A stretch of DNA of 64,000 nt from Sabethes cyaneus (taxonomy: Eukaryota > Arthropoda > Insecta > Diptera > Culicidae), in the NCBI RefSeq assembly GCF_943734655.1, contig NC_071354.1, positions 141,665,142-141,729,141 of the forward strand. Direction: 5' to 3'. Shown here in pieces: positions 1 to 9,320 of this stretch (within the stretch, counting starts at the first letter, position 1; each line of letters opens with the position of its first letter). The notes beneath the pieces are model-generated. The model did not search any database. It worked only from the letters and a program-made list of their open reading frames with translations, and was not told the origin of the DNA. Position numbers and translations under genes: made by a program.

Positions 1-360
1 AAATACGGCAAATGAACTTATATTTTGCGTACGGTTTATGCTCCTTGATCGAAATCACTTACGAAGGGAAAAGTAGACCTGACATAGCTAGAATGTGTCG
101 TTGAATCTGCTTACTCGTATTATTGACGGCGGTTGCCAGAGATCCCTAATTTATGAATTCATCAACCCCTTCCAGTTCATCTCCGTCAAAAGTCACTCCA
201 TGCACTCAGGGTTTCTTTACTTAACAACGCGGTTGACGGCCTAGCGTATCCAACCACATCCATTTTCGAGTGGCAAGACAGCTAGCTCCATTGAGGAAAG
301 CAAAGCTTCACTCAGCAAGTGCGCGTAGTTCTCAGCAACTTGCGAGTTGTCTAAATGATC
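1..360. other. Unannotated left edge
   Basis: No credible ORF, RNA gene or repeat boundary was recognised here. The stretch is ordinary mixed-composition sequence leading into the low-complexity repeat that starts near 360. Confidence 0.4.
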
Positions 361-1300
361 GCATTTGAAGGAGCTGGAATTGCACTTGAAATTTTACTTA
401 AAATTGAACCTGAAATTAAACTTGATATTGAACTTGAAATAGGAACTGAAATTTAACTTAGAATTAAGCATGGCATTATGCTAAAAATTGAACTTTAAAT
501 TGATATTGATGATCAAATGATATTGGACAGTTTGAATCAATTTCAACTTAAACCTTTACTTTAAATTGAACTGGAACTTTAAATTAAACTAAAAGTGGAA
601 CTTGAATTTGGACTTCAAATTACACTTAAAATTGGACGCGAAGTTAAACCACAGAGAACAGACATCCATTCAGGAACAAATTTTTCGCGAATTCTTGGAT
701 AAAATTTCAAATTAAAATCACCTAATATGCTAGCGTCACCACCACTATAGTTTCCCAACTAAATGATTTTTTTGATTTGCACACTGACAACCTTTGGCTC
801 TTCTGGCGCTAGTATATATGGCTTATATGCGTTATGCTAGCGCCAGAAGCTAGCTGTTGTGAGTTTAGTGTAGAATTTTATGCGCCTTTAGCGACACCAT
901 CACTATAGTTTCCCAACTAATTTGACATAAGTTTTATCCAAGTTTGGACCTTTCGCTTGGATGTCTGTTCTCTGTGGTTAAACTTAAGTTTGGACTAATT
1001 CAGACTAGAATATATAAACTGGACTTGAAATTACACATGAAATAGGACTTAATGAGACATGAAATTGAACTTGAAATTTTACTTGAAACTAACCTAGAAT
1101 CGGATGTAAAATTATACTAGAAATTTTACTTACAACTTCGCCAGAAATTGGAGTTAAATCGGACTTAAAAAGGAACTTCGAATTGGACTTGAAATAGGAT
1201 TTGAAAGTTAATTTGATTTTTTACATCGCCCAAGAAATCCGACTTGAAATTGGATTTCAAATTGAAATTAAAGTTTTATTTAAAATTTGATTTAAGACTG
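360..1300. repeat. Degenerate AACTTGAAATT tandem repeat, interrupted by a MITE
   Basis: The sequence repeats variants of 'aacttgaaatt' and 'gaacttgaaattgga' at an irregular spacing of about 11-16 bases, from about 360 to 645 and again from about 985 to 1300. The two halves are separated by the inverted-repeat element at 649-977, so the array is one decayed minisatellite with a later insertion. No coding potential is seen. Confidence 0.7.
649..977. mobile_element. MITE with CCACAGA termini and TTAAA target duplication
   Basis: The ends are inverted copies: the left starts ccacagagaacagacatcca and the right ends tggatgtctgttctctgtgg. Directly outside both ends stands ttaaa (644-648 and 978-982), a 5-bp target duplication. 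The interior carries a second inverted repeat centred on ggcgctag (about 805-850) and two copies of actatagtttcccaac. It has no transposase ORF, so it is non-autonomous. A relative with TTAGA duplications lies at 31241-31527. Confidence 0.8.
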
Positions 1301-1395
1301 GAACTTGGAATGCATCTATTTTTGCAGCGTTAGTATATTTATCGAAAAAAAATAGCCGCCGTACTTTTAATTAGGTGCACCTCATATTTTAATTT

Positions 1396-2045
1396 CTACG
1401 AGTTCGAGGTGGTAAACGAGTTTGTATACTTCGGGTCGTTGATGACGTCGGATAACAACTGCCGCAGAGAAACATACCTCACCATTCTTGCCGGAAGTCG
1501 TGCTTACTACGGATTCTACAAGACCATAAAATTTGACAAGCTTCAACCCTGTATCAAATGTACCATGTACAAAGCGCAAATAAGACCGATAGTCTACGGG
1601 CACGAAATGTGGACAATGCTCGACGGAGACTTGAAAGCGCTGCAACGGCCATGGCAACGTTTGGACGTTGTGTGCTTAGGATCATCTTTGGTGGTGTATG
1701 TGAGTACGGTGTATGGAGAAAAAACATAAACCACAAGCTGGCGCAGCTTTTCGGCGAACCCAGTATTCAGAAAGTGACTGAGGCTGGAAGGGTACAATGA
1801 GCGAGACATGCCGGAAAACAATCCCGTAAAAATGATGTTTGCCTCGAATTCGATTGGTTCGAGGCGCAGAGGTACGCAGCGTGCTCGACGGTTAGACCAA
1901 ATGGACTCCATTTAATGGAGCAAGTCCTGGAAAGTGTGGGACATTCGAGAAATTGGAGACGGGCAGCCATGGACCGAGTTAGTTGGCGGAACCTTGTTAT
2001 GCAGGTGAAATCCTAATGGACATCGCATTAGGATAAGCAAGGTTA
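1396..2045 (+). mobile_element. RTE-type non-LTR retrotransposon, 3' fragment
   Basis: The plus-strand frame from 1409 encodes the end of the reverse-transcriptase ORF typical of RTE elements: VNEFVYFGSLMTSDNN, then a CTMYKAQIRPIV block, then a degraded tail with several frame changes. The same block recurs in the RTE fragments at 24050-24250, 44400-44900 and 46268-46543. The 3' end has short repeats of attaggataag (about 2012-2060). The element is 5'-truncated and non-functional. It carries no endonuclease or catalytic RT motifs. Confidence 0.75.
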
Positions 2046-2084
2046 TTAATTAGGATAAGTATTTTAGTTTCTCTGGCTTTTACT

Positions 2085-2225
2085 ATATAAAGGTATCGAT
2101 ACAAATATCGGTGTTTTAGCATCGATACTGGCCGGTATCGGGACGCTCAGTATCGATCCAAAATATCGATGTATCGGCCCAAAAGTATCGATTTTTTCGA
2201 TACAGATACAGTATCGCCCAATGCT
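2085..2225. repeat. Cluster of TATCGAT motifs
   Basis: About ten occurrences of tatcgat/atcgata or one-base variants fall in 140 bases. The motif resembles the DRE (TATCGATA) bound by DREF in flies, but the density and the position at the end of an RTE fragment equally suit a decayed satellite. Confidence 0.5.
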
Positions 2226-2229
2226 AGCC

Positions 2230-4050
2230 TTTATTATTGTAGAACTTTCAAACGTACGTGAGCGGAGTTCCCAAAAGCAAATAAACATTGTCGAAAAGTG
2301 TACCCACTAGCCACCATTAGGCGCGCGAAAAGGTGGACACGCATACGCGGTTTGTTTGCATCTGCAAACTTCTGTCGAAGCGAAAATTTTTTTCCCGGTA
2401 CACTCAAACCACCAATACCAGTCACACAGTAGCAACCCGTATTATACTCCAGTGTTTGCTCCATGAAGTATTCCACCACGTACACATATAAAGATTTTTT
2501 GACATTAGCTGGGGCCCTCGCTGAGGCTGCTTGCAGTAGGAATTATATCAACAACATCAAATTTAAAACTCCCGGATCCTCTCCTCCACTCTTTGCTCCC
2601 CTCTCACTCCTACATAAACGAGTCTCAGCCAGGGCTTCGACCGATCCTTTTTTTCTACCGCAGTCACACCAACGCGCATTCAAGTTCACACCGTCCGTTT
2701 AGAGGTGGAATACGAATGCTATGCATAACACAACTGGCATTTTGCTCAGTCAAACCCCCACTGCACGCTGCAGAACGAACGGCTTCTAAAACTTTTTGAC
2801 ATTTTCGTTTCGATCAAGTTGCCTTTACCGTTTGGAGCAGCGAATGACTGCAAAACAGTCAAATGACTGGCAATCACCACGCTACGAAAAGCAACCGCAC
2901 AATCGTATGATTCAATACTACAAAAAAACAACCACTACATGTGCATGGAAGAAATCGGTCGGACTCCGTCCAATACAAACGAATATTTTGCTTGCGTCGG
3001 ACCGACGTCTGGGTGACAAACTTTTACTGTGAGCAGCCGATTTGGAGACAAAAAGAAAAACGAAAAAATACGTCACCGTATGCTTCCAGTCAGTTTGCAG
3101 TTTATATTCTCAAAGCGCAAAGCAAAACGGGAGATCGACTGTTTGCTTTTGCTGAGATGCCGCATGAATTGTACGACGGCAGCAGCGCAAGCGGCAGTTT
3201 GACTGGATTAAAAAAACGGTCAAATGATCGTTCAAAAATCGGAGTTTGAATGCGGAAAGTTCGCATTCACGGCAGTCACATTCAACTTGCGATCCCTTTT
3301 TAAGCCCTGGTCTCAGCTAATGTCATTCTCGTTAGTGACGAAACCGCAAACTACGACTATAGTATTTTTCTATATGAAGTGATTTTCCACTCAGTGCTTT
3401 TGACATTTAGATTTCAGTCACAGAAAAATGGCGATGCGCTGGAAGGTCGCCAGAATTAATTAAATTTTCTGCTCAAAATCTAAGTTTGTACACTTAGGGG
3501 CACCAATTTTCATCATATTTTTAAAAACTGCAAGTTTTAGAATCTACGCAGACTTCAAGTCTGCGCATTCCAAACAAATCATCACATCTGGTATCCCTGG
3601 TTGGCAGTGCTTTGTTTTGACAGTTCTCGCACGGGGTTGCCATGTGAACAGATGGAACAGATGATTGATTAGCATTTAAAATCAAATTTCTAGAATATTT
3701 CTCGCTGTTTTTTCGCTGATTTTTTTTAGTTTCTTTTTTAAATCGGATAGACCAAAACTGATGGTTGGTTCGTTCTATGGACTGTAAAAGAATATTGCTG
3801 AAGTATGGTCCCTATTTCTATTTTTACAAAAATTTCGAGTTACTTAATTTTTTTAAAAAGTTTGGCATCTTTGATCGTGTCGGCATTTTTTGTTTACATT
3901 ATTTTACATTGTTTTTATAGTAATTAGAGTTCCCCGCGACGTAAAATATAATCTCTCGCTTGAAGCTTGGACAAACAAAGTGAAGTGGTTCTTTTTCGTT
4001 GAGTAATTCATTTTAAATTGTCTTCGTTTAAGGAAGTCTAAATATTTCTC
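2230..4050. other. Intergenic, no recognised gene
   Basis: Only short ORFs with no recognisable domain are present. One perfect 19-base inverted repeat, cgcagacttcaagtctgcg, lies near 3544-3562. The stretch 2600-3300 is locally rich in short ORFs but shows no protein-like conservation that I can recognise. Confidence 0.4.
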
Positions 4051-4093
4051 ACTCAGTCAGTTTGGCAATCATTCTAACTACGTAAAATCGTGA

Positions 4094-4622
4094 ATGGCAT
4101 CGAATGCGTTCTTGGGCAGGCTGATTCTTGCTCTAACATTGGTTGTTTTTAGTTACTACTTCTTTTGGGTTGCAATCCTGCCCTTTATAGTGATTGACTC
4201 CAGCGAAGGTAAGCGTAGAATTTGATTTCGGTTGATGCACGATTTTTTTTAATCAGCTTGTTTACGACATTACGTATTGAATTCGAAAATTACATGTTTA
4301 TTTTTCCGCGGTTGAAATAGTGTCTGGATGAAAGTGTATTGTGATGTATTAGATTGAATCATTTGAATAGAAGACGCTCCTATCCATGTTTAACGTCATT
4401 GTTATAAAAAAAATCACCGTCACTGTGCTCGTACTGAACGTGATCATCAGTCAGACCAATTACATTCAATTTATTCTTGCAGAAAGCTGGATTCACTTGC
4501 TGTTCCCTGAAAAACATTTTGCCTTTTTGGTACCTGCTGTTTTTGGAGTTCTTTTTCTTGGAGGCCTGTCCGGCTTTACCCTTTATCATTTGAAAGGACA
4601 ATTGAGAACCCACGCGGATTAA
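4094..4622 (+). CDS. DPM2: DPM2-like subunit of dolichol-phosphate-mannose synthase (two exons)
   Basis: DPM2 is a small ER membrane protein that stabilises the DPM1/DPM3 dolichol-phosphate-mannose synthase, donor for N-glycans, GPI anchors and O-mannosylation. Exon 1 (4094-4208) starts at ATG and encodes 38 residues with a first hydrophobic helix and the family signature YYFFWVAILPFI. A phase-1 intron (4209-4482) has donor g|gtaag and acceptor ttcttgcag. Exon 2 (4483-4622) gives SWIHLLFPEKHFAFLVPA, a second helix and a basic tail, ending in TAA. The joined length of 84 residues equals the usual DPM2 length, with two TM helices in the right places. A tcagtcag initiator-like motif lies about 40 bases upstream and aataaa follows at 4627-4632. 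Seen: splice sites, length and motifs. Inferred: function by family resemblance. The neighbouring gene downstream is on the same strand but unrelated. Confidence 0.85.
4209..4482 (+). other. Phase-1 intron of the DPM2-like gene
   Basis: A GT-AG intron of 274 bases. The donor is gaag|gtaagc and the acceptor is a T-rich tract ending ttcttgcag. Removing it joins the two hydrophobic halves in frame. Confidence 0.8.
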
Positions 4623-4626
4623 AACG

Positions 4627-4632
4627 AATAAA
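4627..4632 (+). terminator. Polyadenylation signal aataaa of the DPM2-like gene
   Basis: A canonical aataaa lies 5 bases after the stop codon of the DPM2-like gene. It implies a very short 3' UTR if used. Confidence 0.45.
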
Positions 4633-5302
4633 TCGTGAGTATTGGATTATTGTTGAAGACGTTGCAGAATAGAGATTGTGATAGCTTCAAGGTCAGGGTT
4701 CATGTCATTTCCAGTTCAGCTGATAAGCGTTGATGCTGATGTGGACGGTTTTCGTTCGGAAGAAAAAGTGGCTAGCTTTTAAAATTTGTTTAATTACGGA
4801 GTTTTAAAGTTATAAAATACGATCGGCACCCGTAATTCATATTATGCTGTTTTAGTAACCTATATCAAACACAACGATCGAAATGATCTCGTTACTAAAA
4901 ACTGCTAGGTACCTGTTGGTTTCGAAACGTGATAGGCATACTTGAAACGAATTATATTTTCTGCTATAGAAAAGAATTTTGATATTACATTTGATGAGGT
5001 TTGCAAAGCGTTTGCAATGGTGTTTCGAGGCGATTTAAATTATTAAAATGGATTTGTAATCTTCTCTATTGGTTTGTGGTATTTCTTCTTTTTTTTAATC
5101 CAAGCGGTTTCAGGTAAGAATTTCGAACCCTTTCTGTTTTCTTATATGGTACAATCTTATTGATAGTATTGAATTAAATTTAGAAAAAGACATGGACCAT
5201 ACACTAAGGTTAACAATCTCTATTCATTATTACGATAAACTAAGCACATTACATAACCTTCTTTACACCTGTTTACATACGATAGGACAATCGTCCAACT
5301 CC
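4633..5302. other. Intergenic spacer and probable 5' region of the NRK-like gene
   Basis: No domain-bearing ORF is present. An ATG at 5192, and another at 5303, open a frame that ends at 5410 and overlaps the start of the NRK-like CDS. It could act as an upstream ORF if transcribed. Confidence 0.4.
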
Positions 5303-5309
5303 ATGCACA

Positions 5310-6110
5310 ATGGAAACATGGCTGGTAATAGGCATTTCGGGCGTTACCAACGGTGGAAAAACTGTGCTGGCGAAATCGCTCCAGAGTTATTTCAGTGGTC
5401 ACCTGAATAAAATTATCTTCAAAGAAAACATCACTTTAAACAGGACGGCTCTGATTTGTCAGGATGACTATTTTCTGCCCGTGGATAGTCCTAAACACAA
5501 GGTCGTCGAAAAGCTAAACCACATTAATTGGGAAATCATGTCCTCTATCGATATGGATCGAATGTGTCACGATATTATGAAGATACTTGGCCACAAGTTT
5601 ATCCTATACAACTGCCAGCAATTGAGTAAGAGCGAAACGGATAGCAACATAGCTGAGCAGGTGGATCCTGTTACCGATGAGGATAATATTTTCGCTGATC
5701 ACTTCCTTAGTAATTACCTGAACAAATACGACGAAAATGCTGCTGCAGCGATCCAACGGTCGACGACTCTAATCAAAAAATCAAAAAACGAAACATTCCA
5801 AAATATGAACATTAAGCTCAATGTGCTGCTAATTGAGGGATTTCTCATATTTAATCATCCATTTACGCTGGACTTGTGTAGCATTAAGTTTCATCTACAC
5901 CTTCCCTATGAGAAGTGTTATGCAAGAAGAGTGCAACGCGTTTATGATCCACCGGATGTTATTGGATATTTCGAAATGTGCGTTTGGCCTATGTATGAAA
6001 AGCATTCCAAAGAATTCAAGGATCGAACGGATATTTGCATGCTGAACGGTGAAGTACCCAAAGAAAACATCCTGAACTATGTTTTGAACTGCATCAAAAA
6101 TCTTTTGTGA
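5310..6110 (+). CDS. Nicotinamide riboside kinase-like protein
   Basis: The family phosphorylates nicotinamide riboside to NMN in NAD salvage. The 266-residue intronless product starts METWLVIGISGVTNGGKT, with a P-loop at residues 11-18. QDDYF at 51-55 supplies the Walker-B/substrate Asp pair. EGFLIF is at 176-181. The lid/substrate segment RVYDPPDVIGYF (210-221) and VWPMYEKHSKEF match the NRK family closely. Residues about 103-165, rich in Ser, Asp, Glu and Lys, are an insertion relative to the roughly 200-residue human NRK1 and account for the extra length. The start at 5310 has A at -3 and G at +4. An earlier ATG at 5303 is in another frame and in poor context. aataaa occurs at 6272-6277. 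Family assignment is strong; substrate preference is not readable from sequence. Confidence 0.88.
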   Translation: METWLVIGISGVTNGGKTVLAKSLQSYFSGHLNKIIFKENITLNRTALICQDDYFLPVDSPKHKVVEKLNHINWEIMSSIDMDRMCHDIMKILGHKFILYNCQQLSKSETDSNIAEQVDPVTDEDNIFADHFLSNYLNKYDENAAAAIQRSTTLIKKSKNETFQNMNIKLNVLLIEGFLIFNHPFTLDLCSIKFHLHLPYEKCYARRVQRVYDPPDVIGYFEMCVWPMYEKHSKEFKDRTDICMLNGEVPKENILNYVLNCIKNLL

Positions 6111-6271
6111 GTTTACTCTGGTAGTAGTAACTGAGTAATAGCGATAGCGTAATGCCAATTGGTTCCTTATAACATTCTGATCCGTCATTTTCTCCAAATC
6201 GAACAAAGCGAGATACTCGTGATAAGTGTAGTATTTTATCCTACTGAAGCTTTTTACAAGGTTTTTTGTAC

Positions 6272-6277
6272 AATAAA
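6272..6277 (+). terminator. Polyadenylation signal of the NRK-like gene
   Basis: aataaa lies about 160 bases after the stop codon, followed within 30 bases by a GT-containing stretch. It is the first canonical signal downstream. Confidence 0.55.
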
Positions 6278-6663
6278 ACATGACAAAATGGTTGTAAAAC
6301 TTTACCGTGAGTGATAACTATTGTGAAAGAAATAAAACTGGATATAGTAAATGAACAATGGCTTAGTTGCATGAACCCTAACATTCATTTTCCATTTTTT
6401 CCTTTCGGGTTTTCAGTTGATCGCTTTGTACCGCTTTGTACGGGCCCTTTTGTGTTGTTATCAGGGTTGCAGGGAGACCCCAAAAGCCCTGACGAGACAG
6501 GCAATATCGCTCAGTAAAACACAGATAGAGCTCCAAGTATAGCCGATATGCCCATGTCCGCAGGCGGAGGCGTTCCCACCCTGCGTGGATTCGATGAACT
6601 GACTCTGAGATCTGTCTGCCAAAGGCTGGGATATCATATTTAGCAACGGAATGTAATGCCTAA

Positions 6664-6791
6664 AGGCCCGCGCAGAATAAGTACTTTATGGTAGCGGTTA
6701 CGTAGATTTGACAGATTATCTGTCAAATTGTATGGGTGAACTGTCAGATTAACGCAAACGCAACCGCAAAGTACCAATTCTGCGCGGGCCT
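6664..6791. mobile_element. 128-bp palindromic MITE with TAA target duplication
   Basis: The ends aggcccgcgcagaat and attctgcgcgggcct are perfect inverted copies flanked by taa (6661-6663 and 6792-6794). A second inverted repeat, atttgacagat/atctgtcaaat, lies inside. The 3-bp TAA duplication suits the PIF/Harbinger superfamily; that classification is inferred. Confidence 0.75.
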
Positions 6792-6857
6792 TAAGAAATG
6801 AATATGAAGGGATATGAATATGGAATAACTGTGAATATGATACTCGGACATACATAC

Positions 6858-7131
6858 TATAGTTACTATATATATATAGTTCGGCGGATAGAAAACCAGC
6901 CGAATTGGCAACTCTGATTTTTGAAATAAATTTGAAATTATGGAGAAATGTGCAGGTTTTTACGAAAAATAATCGCTAGTGGCTGTTGAAAATGACTAGT
7001 TCTATGAAAATAAAGTGTGTTTATTAACATTAGTCCCACAATTCGAATTTTGAAAAACGTTTGGCTCCGCTTTTGACGTTTATTTAGCTCCCGATTTTTG
7101 TATCCGCCGAACTATATATATAGTAACTATA
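6858..7131. mobile_element. 274-bp MITE with 31-33 bp inverted termini
   Basis: The left end (6858-6890) and right end (7101-7131) are inverted copies containing agttcggcggata, differing by one TA unit. The octamer atacatac stands outside both ends (6850-6857 and 7132-7139), consistent with an 8-bp hAT-type duplication, although the octamer is itself low-complexity. No ORF lies inside. Confidence 0.7.
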
Positions 7132-7485
7132 ATACATACTCAGATCCGGATGGACTCCAGCACATATTTTAATAAGCACAATGTCTTAAACTTTGGTCTG
7201 TCTCTCGCTGCATTGTGCCACACCTCGCTCGAAATTCTCAATAGCCTGTATGAATAAAACAGTTTGCTTTATTTTACCCGCATAAACCTTATGGAAAAAG
7301 TAGAAGGGTCTGTTTCTCAGAAAACAAACGTGGCCTCGGCGTACGAATGAATACATTTATAGGAACAGCCCCTCCCCTTAATAGGATATTAAATTTGAAT
7401 GATAGTAGGTCGCAATGTATACTGCAATTCGATACATCTACAATAATCTATGCATTCCATTTGAGGATATACTTACCTTCTTACT
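7132..7485. other. Intergenic, nothing recognised
   Basis: This is AT-rich sequence between a MITE and an RTE tail. I see no gene or repeat here. Confidence 0.4.
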
Positions 7486-7640
7486 TATCCTGGTGCGATG
7501 TCCACTAGAATTTGACCTGCATAACAATGCTCCGCCAACAAGTTCGGTGAATGGCTGTCCGTCTCCAATTTCTCGACTGTTTCACACTTTTTAGGACTTA
7601 CTCCACTTGGTAGTTGGGAGAGGCTGTTAGAGTCAATAGG
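7486..7640 (-). mobile_element. RTE 3' tail fragment, minus strand
   Basis: Read on the minus strand, this segment matches the plus-strand RTE end at 1915-2040. Shared pieces include gagaaattggagacgg, ttggcgga and ttatgcaggt, with ggataagta at the end. It is a short 5'-truncated copy of the same family. Confidence 0.65.
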
Positions 7641-8279
7641 ATCGTAGCATTGGTCCCGCATTTATCCTGTACTCTAACAGCTGGCTGCGAAGTCTGTCGT
7701 ATAAGGACAAGTTTCGAGTGATGAATTTTATTCTTTCACGTTTCATATCTCACTTATTTCTGGTGCACTTTTCTAACACAGACATCAAATTGGTCTAGGT
7801 GTAATTATGGTCGAAAGAAATCTTGTTAGGACGAGAAGACTTAGTCATTTATTCTGGCCTGCTTCCAAAGCAGAGACATCAAATTGTTCTAGCTTTAATC
7901 GCTCCATTTTGGCTTTCCCTTTCAGCTCTTCATTTGTAACAACATTTTAAAATTTTCTGCTGACATGCGGCAAACATTCGAATATGCAGCTGCATCTCCG
8001 TCTTCAATTTCCAGTGTTTTGCTTTCTTCTCGCAATCCACTTTCGCTCCCAACAGCCAACACTTTCTTTTGTTTGATTCGAAACCCGAATACAAAACGAA
8101 CACTGCAGCCGATGCTTGCTTTTGTCTAGAATTCATTTTTATTTGTTGGCGAAAGCTTTGTGTTTCTGTGATTCAAAAAACCGGCAAGAGGCTAGAGAGG
8201 AAATAAACGACTGTTCGTACACATACATGGTACGCATCAATCAGAAAAATATGGCGTCATTGCAAAATCGTTTCGAAAG
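7641..8279. other. Intergenic, nothing recognised
   Basis: No recognisable gene or repeat. A 68-codon minus-strand ORF at 7930-8136 has no recognisable feature. Confidence 0.35.
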
Positions 8280-8555
8280 CTAAATTGTTCTCTACAGCTC
8301 TATCTAGCAGGTTAGATAAAGCGTAGAGCTCTACGAAACGCCATATTGACATAGAGATTGGTTGAGCTCTACGCTCTCCAGTTTCTCCAGTGGACACATC
8401 CCGTAGAGTGTGTGGTAGAGCTCTACGTAAAATTTCTCTAGAGCTTCTCTAGGTAGAGCGGTAGAGTGCTAGAGATGCCTTATAGTGTAAACACAACCGG
8501 TAGAGTATCTACGCTCTACGCTTCTTACTCTACCAAAATAACTCTATAGTGGACA
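8280..8555. repeat. Repeat built from TAGAGCTCTACG-type palindromes (possible MITE)
   Basis: Motifs such as gtagagctctacg, tctagagcttctctag and tacgctctacg occur about a dozen times on both strands within 275 bases, with agtggaca near the centre and at the right end. The dense short palindromes suggest a foldback or MITE-like element. I could not define termini or a target duplication. Confidence 0.5.
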
Positions 8556-8699
8556 TTGGACTTTATGGTTGTCTGTCACAGTCATTTTGTTTTGCTAAGA
8601 ACGCGGCTTTGCACACGTTTGTGCTACGGCGAGTCGGTGGCGACTTGTTGGCTGTCTCCAATCACTCCCATCTTTGCTCCATCTCGCTTGTGTCTAACA

Positions 8700-9320
8700 A
8701 CTGGTCATCTGTTGATATTTAGTCTTTTCAGCTTCTCCAGTTCTAGTTCAACTATCTTTATATCACGCTGGTTTTTTGCTGGTTGTGAGTTCTTCGCTCT
8801 ACATTTGAATGGATAGATTGTAGTATGATCTCTGTGTTCGAAACTGCATTCCATCATCTTGTGGACTCTGATTGGTGCTGGTTTGAAGAAAACTCTGATA
8901 CGTGGTAATTTTAAGAAATCCATTTTTATCATGAGGACGTGGTCTAATTGTGAAGTGCTTTTTCCATTTGACCAAGTTTTAACCGAAGGGGAGGAGCTAA
9001 ATGGTAGCTATTCTTTCATGATTGGGCATAAAGGTTTTAAGATCTATTCCTTTTGAGTTACAGAAGCTGTATGAAGATTGTTTCCTATGACTCTTTTTTC
9101 CATATCAGTTAGGTCCTGCGTTACTAAGTGTGAGTTTATAGCGCCAGTTATGATGATGTTTTGATATCATATTTTGGGCAGCGATATAAGGTACCTGGAC
9201 AGTTTTCTAAATTCGTTATTTCTTATTCCTGTTATGCTTCGGATGTATGTCGAGATAAATATCGCTTTTCTGTTGAAAATTTCTGCTAACAGTGCACATG
9301 ATTCATTACGTACTTTTTAG
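8700..9320 (-). pseudogene. Endonuclease-domain relic of a non-LTR element (minus strand)
   Basis: The minus strand from 9300 downward reads in broken frames as IFISTYIRS, then IIITGAINSHL (compare the GDFN motif of APE-type endonucleases), then TWSNGKSTSQLDHVLM (compare TW...QIDHVL) and finally HRDHTTI in the place of the SDH motif. At least two stops and one frame change interrupt it. It abuts, in opposite orientation, the plus-strand RT relic that starts near 9320. The pair could be one element with an inverted 5' part or two insertions. Confidence 0.45.

Noticed and set aside
2463..3249. Cluster of overlapping short ORFs as a gene
   Set aside because: There is no shared frame, splice structure or recognisable domain.
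6850..7139. TA target duplication for the 274-bp MITE
   Set aside because: The inverted repeats end cleanly inside an 8-bp direct repeat, which explains the edges better than TA.
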